A stretch of DNA of 44,253 bases from the NCBI RefSeq assembly GCF_000186865.1, contig NW_008705564.1, positions 161,851-206,103 of the forward strand, given 5' to 3'. The translations under genes and the position numbers were made by a program. The notes beneath the pieces were generated by a model. It did not search any database, was not told the origin of the DNA, and saw nothing but the letters and a program-made list of their open reading frames with translations. This DNA comes from Aureococcus anophagefferens (taxonomy: Eukaryota; Sar; Pelagophyceae; Pelagomonadales; Pelagomonadaceae). This document shows positions 27,121-36,300 of this stretch, piece after piece; the first letter of the stretch is position 1; every line of letters starts with the position of its first letter.

Positions 27121-30100
27121 ATGGAGCGCGGCAACAGCGCCGGCACGGGGTCGCTGCACGTGACAAAGGGCCAGAACATGCACGACCGCATCTCCATGCG
27201 CGACGAGGACCTGGGCTCCTCCCGGCGCATCGGGTCGGCGGACACGTCCGGCGACTGGGACGAGGCCATGCCGCCCGTCGGCGGCAACGTGCGCGTCCAG
27301 GGCCACCACGACGGCTACCGCTTCTCCGTGCGCGCGCGCATCGACGTGACCATCATCACGCTCATCGACGTCGTCGAGGTCGAGAACACGTTCCACGCGA
27401 CGGTGAGCGTCGGCATCGAGTGGGAGATCAGCGAGGACCAGTGGCGCAACTGCGAGAGCTTCTGGCTGGAACATTTCTTACCGAAGGCCGTCAAGGTCTT
27501 CTTCAAGAACTCGGAGGAGCGCGCGAACATCTTCGGCGGCGACGACGAGGCGCGCGCGAACGCGATGGTGGGCAAGGACGAGCTCGGCGCGGCCGTCGTC
27601 GACGCCGGCGGCCGGCCCGCGCGCTTGTTCCGGCTGCGGCGGCGCGCGACGGTGGCGTTCCGCCAGGCGCTGGACCTGAAGAACTACCCCTTCGACATGC
27701 AGTGCCTCTGCCTCCAGTGCGAGACGGAGGGCGAGATGCTCTTCGGCAAGTACTTCAAGCTCGAGCTCGGCCATCCGCTGCCCTGCGCGGGCAACCGCGG
27801 GCGGCACCGCATCCTGGAGAACGCCGACAACGTCGACGACGTGCGCATCGAGACGATCTTCGCGCTGAGCGGCGCGGAGGTCGCGACGCAGGGCCAAAGG
27901 CCGCGATTGAACGAGTACACGGTGCTGCTCTTCGTCTCCCGCCAGTACACGTCGACGATGTGGAACGCCGTCGTGCCGACGTTCATGATCGAGGTGCTGA
28001 GCCTCATGGTCTACTGGGTGCCGCCCTGCGACCTCGCGGACCGCGCGTCCGTGACGCTCACCCTGTTCCTCACGGCCGTGAGCTTCAAGAGCTACATGAG
28101 CGACCGCCTGCCCGCCGTGCCTTACCTGACGGCCGTCGAGGTCTACCTCTTCAACGCCATGGCCGTCTTGCTGATCCAGGGCATCCTCTTGATCGGCGTC
28201 GCCAAGTTCTGCAACAAGGGCGGCTTCGCGGGGCAGGCGAACCCCTTCGGCTACGACCGCGACCCCTTCGACGACGACGTCGTCGCCGACGACGACGAGG
28301 GCCCCGCGTTCTGGTACGAGAGCGACGAGGCGCGGACGCGCGTGCAGAACCGGCTCGACGCGTGGGGCTTCGCCCTCACGTTCGTCCACTGCGGGGTCTC
28401 GTTCGTGGGCTACATCTTCCTCCACAAGTACCTGCGCCTCTACCGCGACCTCTCCAAGCTCCACGCGAACAAGGCGAAAGCGGAAGGCGTGTCCAACCCG
28501 GCGACGGCCTCCTTCGCGGCCTTCTTCTTCAGCCGGCACCCGAACGCGTCGCTCGGCCTCTTCCGCGGCGCCGAGGGCGTCGCCGCGCCGCGCGACCCGG
28601 CGACGCTCTACGGCAAGGCGCCGCCGCGGAAGCGGCCCTGGTTCGCCTTGCGCTCGGCCAAGGTCGCCGCCATGTCGACCGCGCGCGCCGCGCCCGAGGA
28701 CGCGCGGAAGGTGGACAAAGAGGCCATCGCGTACTTCCGCGAGCGAGCCATCTGCGGCATCGCGGCCTACAGCAACGAGGAGATGACCCACAGCACCTTC
28801 GCGACGACGGAGGCCGCCCTAAACAAGCGGCAGAAGCAGGCGGAGATGGCCGCCTACGTCGACCGGCGCGCGCAGCTCGGCGCCGAGAGCCACAAGTGCG
28901 TCATCTTCGACATCGGCACGGGCGAGGCGAAGACCATCCTCTGCTCCTTCATCGAGCGGACGACGGAGAACGAGAAGCCCGCCGTGCTCGTCGAGGACAT
29001 GGCCCAGGGGTCGTTCTTGAATGAAAAGGGGGGGAAGATTCCGGTGCGGGAGTGCTGCATGCACGACGACGTCGCGCCCTTCGAGCAGTTCGTCGAAGAC
29101 AAGCTCGCGCCGAGGCTCGTGCTCGAGGCGGGCAAGTTCGACCCGCCGGCGACGTCGTCGGAGAAGGACATGTTCGCCGCCGCGGGCTTTTGGGCCATCG
29201 CGAAGGTCGGCGCGCCGAAGTGCTTCGAGGTGAAGCAAGTGAAAAAAGACTCGAAAATCCACGTGGGCTCCGCCGTCGTGTCCTGCAACGGCGCAGACTA
29301 CGACGTCGAGACGGCGTTCCGCCTCCTGAATCGGGTCGCGACGCTCGACAACACCGCGACGCCGGAGGTTTTGGATCGCGTGGAGGCGAAAAGACCTTTA
29401 CGGTACTCGACGGCCACGGGGGGCGACGCCGTGCCCCTGGGCGACACCGCGGCGCCGGATGCCATCGTCTTGCCCGGCGACCGGGGGACGGTGGTCGCCG
29501 ATCACGGCGGCGGCCACGTCGCGGTGGAGTGGGACGGGCGGCCGGAGCTCGGCAAAGCGCTGGTCGCGCTCGGCGCGTCCGTCGCCGTCGTGCCGGAGGT
29601 CCGCTTCGGCTTCTGGAGCCACGTCGTCCTCGAGGGCGTCCACCCCTACGCGAAATGGCGGGGGCCGAAGGTGGTCTTCGGGGCCGGCGCGTGGTACCGC
29701 AACGAGTCTCCCGAGATCCGGAACACGGCGTCCGCTTTATTCTCGCGCCTCGCGGACCGCTACGACGGCACGGTCGTGCGTCTGACGGACCTCGAGGAGT
29801 CGGTCTACGAGGAGCGGTCCGTGCTCTACGCGCACCGCCACATGCGCTACGCGCTCCCGGACGCGCTCCTCGCCGTCGGCAACGGGTCGACGCAGTTCTC
29901 CTGCATCTCGGCGCCGACGATCGGCGAGCGCGTCCAGTTCGTCAAGGAGCACGACCACGGCGTCATCGCGGCGCGGCGGCGCGTCGCCGACGGCACGCAC
30001 CCGGACGCGGCCCTGCGGAGCTCGTGGTCCTACGACGTTTTCATGGAAGAGCCGCGCGGCGGGACGCGATTCGACGTGCCCGCGGCCAACGTCTTCGGGT

Positions 30101-30759
30101 CGCCCAAGGTGGCCGTGCGGCGGACGACGGCGCCCTACCTCATCCAGCTCGGCAACAAGATGGGCCGGGCCTTTTTCGATTCGGAGAAGCCCGTGCGGGA
30201 GCGCCAGAAGGCCTGGCGCGAGTTCGCGTCGAGCGTCATCGACGCCATGGTCTACAGCTCCGAGCTCTCGAGCGGCACGGCCAAGACCGTGTTCTGCATG
30301 AGCGCCTGCTACTACGCGGCGGACTTTGCGGGCGTGCCCGTGAACCCGGAGACCGTCAAGGCCGCGGACGCGCGCGCCACGTACGAAGAAAAGCTCGAGG
30401 AGATTCTGGTCAAGGCCGAGGCGCTCGAGGCGGCCTACGACGACGGCGCGCCGCCGCGCAAGGCCAGCGTCGTCCTCGACCTGGTCGCGCAGGCGCGCTT
30501 GAAGGAGGGGAAAGCGAAGAAGAACAAGAAGGAGGACCTCACGATGAATCTGTCGAACCTGACGTACCAGATCCTGCTGTGCGACATGCTCGGGCCGGAC
30601 GTCGAGCTCCGCATCGCGCGGGACTGGAAACTGCCCTACGACGACGCCAAGTACAAGTTCCGCACGACCTGGTCGAGCGGCTGGTACCTGGACTACCTCG
30701 TCCGGCAGAAGACCCCGCTCCTCGCGGAGAAGGAAACGGGCTTCGAGGGGCTCATCTAA
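27121..30759 (+). CDS. Pentameric ligand-gated ion channel fused to ASKHA-type phosphatase (apyrase/Ppx-like) domain
   Basis: A single-exon 1,212-residue protein. Residues about 55-280 are the beta-sandwich ligand-binding domain, with the pLGIC signature LKNYPFDMQC near 186-195. Membrane segments lie at about 281-303, 309-330, 336-362 and 414-435. M2 reads RASVTLTLFLTAVSF, with Leu at 9' and Asp at -1', which favours cation selectivity. After M4 about 780 residues remain. They include nucleotide-binding-type motifs in GDA1/CD39 or Ppx order: DIGTGEAKTI (about 596-605), FGAGAWYRN (about 853-861), DLEESVYEE with candidate base Glu (about 888-896) and AVGNGSTQFS (about 917-926). In pLGICs the end after M4 is outside the cell, so this domain would face out. 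No signal peptide is obvious. Ligand and substrate are unknown. Confidence 0.8.
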   Translation: MERGNSAGTGSLHVTKGQNMHDRISMRDEDLGSSRRIGSADTSGDWDEAMPPVGGNVRVQGHHDGYRFSVRARIDVTIITLIDVVEVENTFHATVSVGIEWEISEDQWRNCESFWLEHFLPKAVKVFFKNSEERANIFGGDDEARANAMVGKDELGAAVVDAGGRPARLFRLRRRATVAFRQALDLKNYPFDMQCLCLQCETEGEMLFGKYFKLELGHPLPCAGNRGRHRILENADNVDDVRIETIFALSGAEVATQGQRPRLNEYTVLLFVSRQYTSTMWNAVVPTFMIEVLSLMVYWVPPCDLADRASVTLTLFLTAVSFKSYMSDRLPAVPYLTAVEVYLFNAMAVLLIQGILLIGVAKFCNKGGFAGQANPFGYDRDPFDDDVVADDDEGPAFWYESDEARTRVQNRLDAWGFALTFVHCGVSFVGYIFLHKYLRLYRDLSKLHANKAKAEGVSNPATASFAAFFFSRHPNASLGLFRGAEGVAAPRDPATLYGKAPPRKRPWFALRSAKVAAMSTARAAPEDARKVDKEAIAYFRERAICGIAAYSNEEMTHSTFATTEAALNKRQKQAEMAAYVDRRAQLGAESHKCVIFDIGTGEAKTILCSFIERTTENEKPAVLVEDMAQGSFLNEKGGKIPVRECCMHDDVAPFEQFVEDKLAPRLVLEAGKFDPPATSSEKDMFAAAGFWAIAKVGAPKCFEVKQVKKDSKIHVGSAVVSCNGADYDVETAFRLLNRVATLDNTATPEVLDRVEAKRPLRYSTATGGDAVPLGDTAAPDAIVLPGDRGTVVADHGGGHVAVEWDGRPELGKALVALGASVAVVPEVRFGFWSHVVLEGVHPYAKWRGPKVVFGAGAWYRNESPEIRNTASALFSRLADRYDGTVVRLTDLEESVYEERSVLYAHRHMRYALPDALLAVGNGSTQFSCISAPTIGERVQFVKEHDHGVIAARRRVADGTHPDAALRSSWSYDVFMEEPRGGTRFDVPAANVFGSPKVAVRRTTAPYLIQLGNKMGRAFFDSEKPVRERQKAWREFASSVIDAMVYSSELSSGTAKTVFCMSACYYAADFAGVPVNPETVKAADARATYEEKLEEILVKAEALEAAYDDGAPPRKASVVLDLVAQARLKEGKAKKNKKEDLTMNLSNLTYQILLCDMLGPDVELRIARDWKLPYDDAKYKFRTTWSSGWYLDYLVRQKTPLLAEKETGFEGLI

Positions 30760-30784
30760 GGGGTGTTGTAGGTCCCCGGGCGCG

Positions 30785-31780
30785 CTAGCCTTGCTGCTGC
30801 GGCTGCCAGTCGCGGCGGCGGCGGCCGTCGACTTGGTTCGGCGCAGGGCGCGCCAGAATTTCATCAATCGCCGCGTCCAACCATTCTTCTTCGGGTTGTC
30901 CAAATCGCGGCCCTTCTAGGGGCGGCTGATCATCGGATGGCTGCGGTACTTCTGGCGGCTGCGCATAGCGAGCGTGAATCTCCAATGGCTCAAACCAGCT
31001 GTCATCATTGCCATCGGTCTCGCGTAATTGAGCGTGCAATCCCAGGAAAGTCTCGTCATCGCGGATGCGGCGTCCGCGAAACAACAGTTCGGCATCCGCG
31101 GGCGCACGCCGGGCGTGTGGTGACGTCAAGTATTGATGGTAGATGGCGCGAACGCTCCGGCAAGCTGGCGCTAAGAGATACTGTGGAGAGTCGGTGGGAT
31201 GGTGCAGACACACGTTGGCCATGTTAGCGACGACGCGTAGCTTTGGCATGCGCAACGTAAGCCGCTTCACGGTAAGAGGACATACGCGATCAGGTCCCCA
31301 GAAGTTCGCATTATGAGCCCAAACTTCAGTTCGTTCAAGACGTTTTTGAATGTTGTGGAGCATCAGAAACCGAAGGTTTGGAAACGTGTCTGGAACAAGG
31401 AGAAGCAGAGACTTCGTCACGAAGCACTGACGCAAGTCAAGCCAAACCAGTCCAGTGTAAAACCGCGTAAGGAGGATGACCGCTGTGTCTGCCAACGGAC
31501 CGTCGACTCGACCGGCATGTGGATGGCCCTCGACGTAGTTCCGGCGGCCGCCGCCGACGCCGCGGAGTCGCGCGATGGTTCCGACGTCGTCGACCCCCGC
31601 GCGGAACACGCCCATGTCCTTGCGGAACGCGCGATTGAGGCACGCGACGGTCGCAGCGATGTCGAGCTGAGCGGAGACAAAGTCCAGGACCGGGACCAGC
31701 TTTAACAATAGTCGATCATCATCGGCGGGCGCCACCGTCGCCACCACTTCTTCCTCGTCGCCTCCCTCGCTGGACGCCAT
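30785..31780 (-). CDS. F-box/LRR-like protein
   Basis: A 331-residue protein from MASSEGGDEEEV. After an acidic start, residues about 20-55 (LLLKLVPVLDFVSAQLDIAA then CLNRAFRKDM) resemble a diverged F-box or F-box-like helix set, and LVWLDLRQC and FPNLRFLMLHN resemble leucine-rich repeats. A later stretch LLFRGRRIRDDETFLGLHA is similar to ubiquitin-fold strand-turn patterns, but too short to call. The C-terminus is Pro/Gln-rich. The gene is convergent with the channel gene, with stops 25 bp apart. Ubiquitin-ligase adaptor function is possible. Codon use is less GC-biased than in its neighbours. Confidence 0.5.
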   Translation of the reverse strand: MASSEGGDEEEVVATVAPADDDRLLLKLVPVLDFVSAQLDIAATVACLNRAFRKDMGVFRAGVDDVGTIARLRGVGGGRRNYVEGHPHAGRVDGPLADTAVILLTRFYTGLVWLDLRQCFVTKSLLLLVPDTFPNLRFLMLHNIQKRLERTEVWAHNANFWGPDRVCPLTVKRLTLRMPKLRVVANMANVCLHHPTDSPQYLLAPACRSVRAIYHQYLTSPHARRAPADAELLFRGRRIRDDETFLGLHAQLRETDGNDDSWFEPLEIHARYAQPPEVPQPSDDQPPLEGPRFGQPEEEWLDAAIDEILARPAPNQVDGRRRRDWQPQQQG

Positions 31781-31965
31781 CCCTCGTCCGTCACGTGCTC
31801 GGGAACGAGCGAACTGCAAGCAGAGGCGGGCGGGGGCACCGTGGGCCCTCGTCAAGCCGTCGGGTTTCGCGCGCAGTGCCGCGCGCGGGATCGTCCACAA
31901 GGAAGGTTCGCTAAACTCGACGACTTGAGATTTATACGGGGCGCGGGGACGCGGCGGCTCTCCCC

Positions 31966-33165
31966 CTAGCGGGACATGATCTCGACGTCGTCGGCGATCA
32001 TGAGCTCGTCCTCGGCGTTGGCGACGGCGGCCGTCGCGTCGACCGTGAGGAAGACGGGGATGGGCTGGACGCCGCGGCGGAGCGGCGTGCGGTCCGGCCG
32101 CGCGTTCACGCGGGCCTCGACGAGGGCCTCCTCGAGCGTCGCGGGGAGCTTGACGCCCGCGGACTCGTCGTCGAGGCCGAGCTCGCGGAGCTCGACGTCG
32201 AGCTTCGGCGGGTTGGCCTTGAGGTAGGCCTTGGCGCCGAGCGACCCCGCGACGGAGAAGACGTTCGACGTCATCCAGTAGAGGCCGAGGCCGGAGGGCA
32301 CGTTCGCCGAGAACCAGCCGATCATGAGCGGCAGGTACTTGAGCACGCGGTTCGCGTTCTGCGCGCTCTTGTCGTTCGGGTCCGGCGGCGGCGTCAGCAC
32401 CCGCATGGAGATCGACTGCGTGATGACGAGCGCGACGGGCAGCGCGAGGAAGGCGAGCGTGTCGTGCCAGCCCAGGGACGGCACGCCGTCGACCCAGTTG
32501 TCCGTGAGCCACTGGATGCCCCGGCCGTTGTCGTACGTCGGGCCCTCCAGGTTCGGCACGAAGAAGAAGCCCTCGCCGATCTTCTGGTCGAACGCCAAGT
32601 TCAGCACGGACCGGTAGAGCGCGATGAAGACGGGGATCTGGGCGATGGCCGGCAGGCAGCCCGCGAGCGGGTTCGTCTCCGTCATCTCGTAGAGCTTCGC
32701 CGTCGCCAGGTTCACGGCCTGCTGGTCCTCGCCGTAGCGGTCCTTGATCTTGTCCATGTAGGGCTTCAACGCCTTGTTGCGCTCCGTCGACTCGTAGGAG
32801 ATGAAGTTGAGCGGGTAGATGACCGTGCGCAGGAACGCCGTGAAGAGGATGATGGAGATGCCCCAGGAGTTCTGCTTGATGCCGAGGCCGTCGTGGATGC
32901 CGTCGTGGAGGCCCTCGATCGCGCCCTGGACGCCGTTCTGCACCGTGCACCACCAGCTCGCGTCCTCGACGCACGTGCGGCCCTGGATGGCCGCGAGCTC
33001 GAGCGTGCTGTGGAAGGCCGACGCGTCGAAGGCCGTCGCCGCGTCGACGAGGGACGGGTCGACCATGCGGAGCGCCGCGGACCGGCGGGGGCGCGTCGCG
33101 GCCGGCAGGGGCGCGCGGAGCGCCACGGCCGCGGGGATCGCGGCGAGCGCGAGCGTGCGAACCAT
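31966..33165 (-). CDS. Plastid thylakoid membrane insertase, YidC/Oxa1/Alb3 family
   Basis: A 399-residue insertase that places light-harvesting and other proteins into the thylakoid membrane. The N-terminus MVRTLALAAIPAAVALRAPL has a hydrophobic signal followed by an Arg/Ala-rich stretch, as expected for bipartite plastid targeting in algae with complex plastids. Family marks are IILFTAFLRTVIYPLNF, the cytosolic hairpin ERNKALKPYMDKIKDRYG, LAGCLPAIAQIPVFIALYRS, the segment LPVALVITQSISMRVL and LPLMIGWFSANVPSGLGLYW. Five membrane segments are expected and visible. Alb3 rather than mitochondrial Oxa1 is favoured by the targeting region and sequence. The C-terminal tail carries acidic and basic stretches. 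Confidence 0.88.
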   Translation of the reverse strand: MVRTLALAAIPAAVALRAPLPAATRPRRSAALRMVDPSLVDAATAFDASAFHSTLELAAIQGRTCVEDASWWCTVQNGVQGAIEGLHDGIHDGLGIKQNSWGISIILFTAFLRTVIYPLNFISYESTERNKALKPYMDKIKDRYGEDQQAVNLATAKLYEMTETNPLAGCLPAIAQIPVFIALYRSVLNLAFDQKIGEGFFFVPNLEGPTYDNGRGIQWLTDNWVDGVPSLGWHDTLAFLALPVALVITQSISMRVLTPPPDPNDKSAQNANRVLKYLPLMIGWFSANVPSGLGLYWMTSNVFSVAGSLGAKAYLKANPPKLDVELRELGLDDESAGVKLPATLEEALVEARVNARPDRTPLRRGVQPIPVFLTVDATAAVANAEDELMIADDVEIMSR

Positions 33166-33365
33166 CTTGTTTGCTCGGTGCGGCGCGGTTGCTGCGGCGA
33201 AGGACGAGGCAATCGGCGGCCTTCTCCTGATCGGCGGCGGCTTGCTTCAATGGGGCGACGGCATCAAGTGCGACTGCTCGGTCCTTCGTGCAGTCGACGG
33301 TGCCGCCGACGATGCCGTCCTTGAGCGGCAGGCAAAGGCATAGATATATGTACGCCCCCCCCCTA

Positions 33366-36300
33366 CTACTTCTTCTCTCGTCGCGCCGCGTCGTTCATGA
33401 GGAAGCGCCAGCAGACGAAGCCCGCGCCCTGGGCCTCGCCGTAGGCCGCGAGGCCCGCGTCGAGCTTGTCGCGGTGATTGGCGTAGTAGTCGAGGACGTT
33501 CGCGGCGACCTCCTGCTTCGCGAGCGCCTCCATGAGCACGTAGGGCTCGACGCAGTAGGGGCCGAATTCATCCAAGGAGTTCGCGCCGCCGGGCCGCCGG
33601 TGGAGCACGAAGCCCGCGTCGTCCATGACGAAGCGCACCGACGCCGCGAGCGGGCTCCGCGCGAGGTCGTGCGCGTTGAACTGGTCCTTCATGCCGATGA
33701 CGTAGACGCCCGGTTCTAACGCCGCGAGGGCGTAGGCCGGGTTCTGGCGCACGAAGTGCCTGCGGGACTTGCAGCCGACGAACGCGCCGGACATCTCGCC
33801 CGGCGCCGCGGCCCGCGCCTTCGCGAGGAAGGCGTCGACGAAGGCCGCCGGGTCGCCGCCGTAGCCCGCGAGGCAGTCGCGCACCTCCGGCGTGATGTAG
33901 TCCGGCATGATGTGGTGGCTGTAGAGGAACTGGAGCGTCGGGTAGACGCGCGCGGTCCGCGCCGCGTCGCCGTCCCTCAGCGCGTAGGCGAGCTCGACGA
34001 TGGGCACGGCCAGGGGCAGCTCGAGCGCCGTCCGCGGCACGTCCTTGGCCGGGTGCCGCGTGTAGGCGAAGTAGTCGTCGCAGTCCGCGGACACGACGAG
34101 CTGCTTGTCGCGGTCGAAGGCCTCGATGGTATCCGAGTCCTGCGCCGCGTTGCGCTGCTTCTGCTTCTGCTTCTGCTGCTGCTTCGTGTAGGACACCTCC
34201 GTGAAGCCGTCCTGCTCGCCGGCGAGGAAGACGAGGAAGCCGTCGAGCACGCCGCCGCCGTCGGAGGAGCCGCGCTCGTACTTGGCTTTGACGACGTTGC
34301 CGAGGAGCGCCGCGAGCGTCGCGCGGTCCAACGCGTCGGCGCGCACGTCGGCGCGCGGGCTCTTGGCGAATTTCGACAATAATAAGCGCCGCAGGATGGA
34401 CCGGGGCAGCGGCGCGCCGAGCACGGCTTTCGTGATCTTGGCCTCGTGCGCGTCCAACGTCGCGTCGAGCGTCTTCGCCATCTTCTCCAGAAAGGCGTTG
34501 ACGATGTCGTCCGTCGAGTAGAAGCGCTCCGCGGCCAAATTCACCAAAGACACGAGCGTCTGGTAGGCGCTCGACAGGTTGCCCGCGATCTTGCGGTCGC
34601 AGTTGCGGACGTAGAGGTCGCGGCTCAGCGCGTGCGCCTTCACGTCCGCGGACCCCGTCCGCTCCGCCAGGCCCGACGTGTAGATCGCAAACGTCGTGGC
34701 GTTCATCGTGCGGCTCCGGCCCATGGCCTGCCAGATCTTGGAGAAGTCGTCGACGTCGTGCGCGACGACGACCGATCGCTCGAAGAGGGGCCGGCCGAAG
34801 CGCTTGTGGAAGAGGAGCTGGAAGGGCACGTCCTTGCCGATGACGTTGCGGTTGTCGACGAAGAAGAAGATCTTGGACGGCAGGGAAGCGCCGTGCTGGT
34901 TCACGAGGCTCTTGTAGAACTCCTCGTCGAAGCGGACGTCGTTGTCGCTGTCGATGGCGAGACACCGGTCGCCGCCGTCGCCCTGGTCGATGTGGTAGAG
35001 GTAGGCGAAGCCCTTGCGCGCCGCCCGCACGCGGTCCCGCACCTCGTGGACGCTGGACCGCTTGAAGACGCCGCAGAGGTCCACCAAGGCGTTGAACGCG
35101 GTGGATTCGCCCTCTAAGATGCGCCCCAGGACATCGAGCTCGTCGGCCGCGTCGCGCACGAAGTCGGAAGGCGCGTAGTCCACCAGGACGTGGTCGTTCT
35201 TGCCCTGGAAGGCCGCGAACTTCGCCGCGAACGTCGCGTCGTCCGCGCCGTCGGCGCCGTGGACGTAGAAGGACCGATCGATGAGGTCCGGGATGGCGTC
35301 CTCGCGGCCCCGGCGGATGTAGGCGAACGTGGGGTAGTTGTCGATGAAGGGCGTGCCCGTGAAGCCCACGCAGTCGAAGTTGAAGACGACGTCGATCGCG
35401 TTCACCGACCGGCTCCGGTCGCGGATCTCCATGCGCCGGAGGATGATCTCGTACAAGAACTTCGTCAGCCCCGCCTTCGTCGCCGGGTGCTTCGCCACGA
35501 GCTCGGACAGCGAGTCCGTGCCGTAGACGAGGTCGTCGTAGTCGAGGCCCGCGTCCGCGAGCTCGTCGTTGAAGTACTCGAAGGACACGAACTTGCGCTC
35601 CTCCTTGAACAGGTCGTCGTACTTGGCCGTGTCCTCCATGAGCACGTACCACGTCAGGTAGATCGTGCGCTCGACGTCGCTGTAGTAGGAGCCCGGCATC
35701 GCGCGGTTCACCGACTCGTAGGGCCGCGCGATGAGCCGCTTGTAGCCCTCGACGTCGTGCGCGACGTTGGACCGGCAGTGGCGCAGCGTCCGCTCGTTGA
35801 AGATCCCGAAGGACTTGTTGATGGACCGCGACGCGTCCTGGACCTCCGCGTGGATCGCCGCGAACTTCGCCGCGAGCTCCGTCCAATAACTTGGATTCCG
35901 CGCGCCCGCGCCCGCGTTTGCGTCCGGCGACGCCTCGTAGGCGGCCCTCGACGCCGCGTGGTAGCGCGCGAGCGTGTCGCGGTCGAATGCGTTGCCCTTG
36001 TTCGAGCAGATGTTGAAGACGAGCTTGTCGCGGTCCAGGAAGTCGTCGACCTCGTTGACGAGCACCAGGACGCGGTCGCGCATGGGCCAGACCTTGGCGC
36101 AGATGGCGTCGTAGGTCAGCGCCTTCTTGAACTGGTTGAAGGACGTGATGAAGATGGACTTGCCCGGCCCCCGCGGCGACGCCTTGGAGCCGCCGTGCGC
36201 GAAGCGCTTCGACGAGCCGCGGGGTCTCAAATCGACGTCGTCGTGGAGCAGCGCGAAGACGTCGTCGTAGACGCGGTACTCGTCGCGGAAGTTCAGGTTG

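Noticed and set aside
34150..34190. CTG/CTT-rich run as a microsatellite or regulatory repeat
   Set aside because: It is in frame within the giant gene and encodes a Gln/Lys run, so it is ordinary low-complexity coding sequence.
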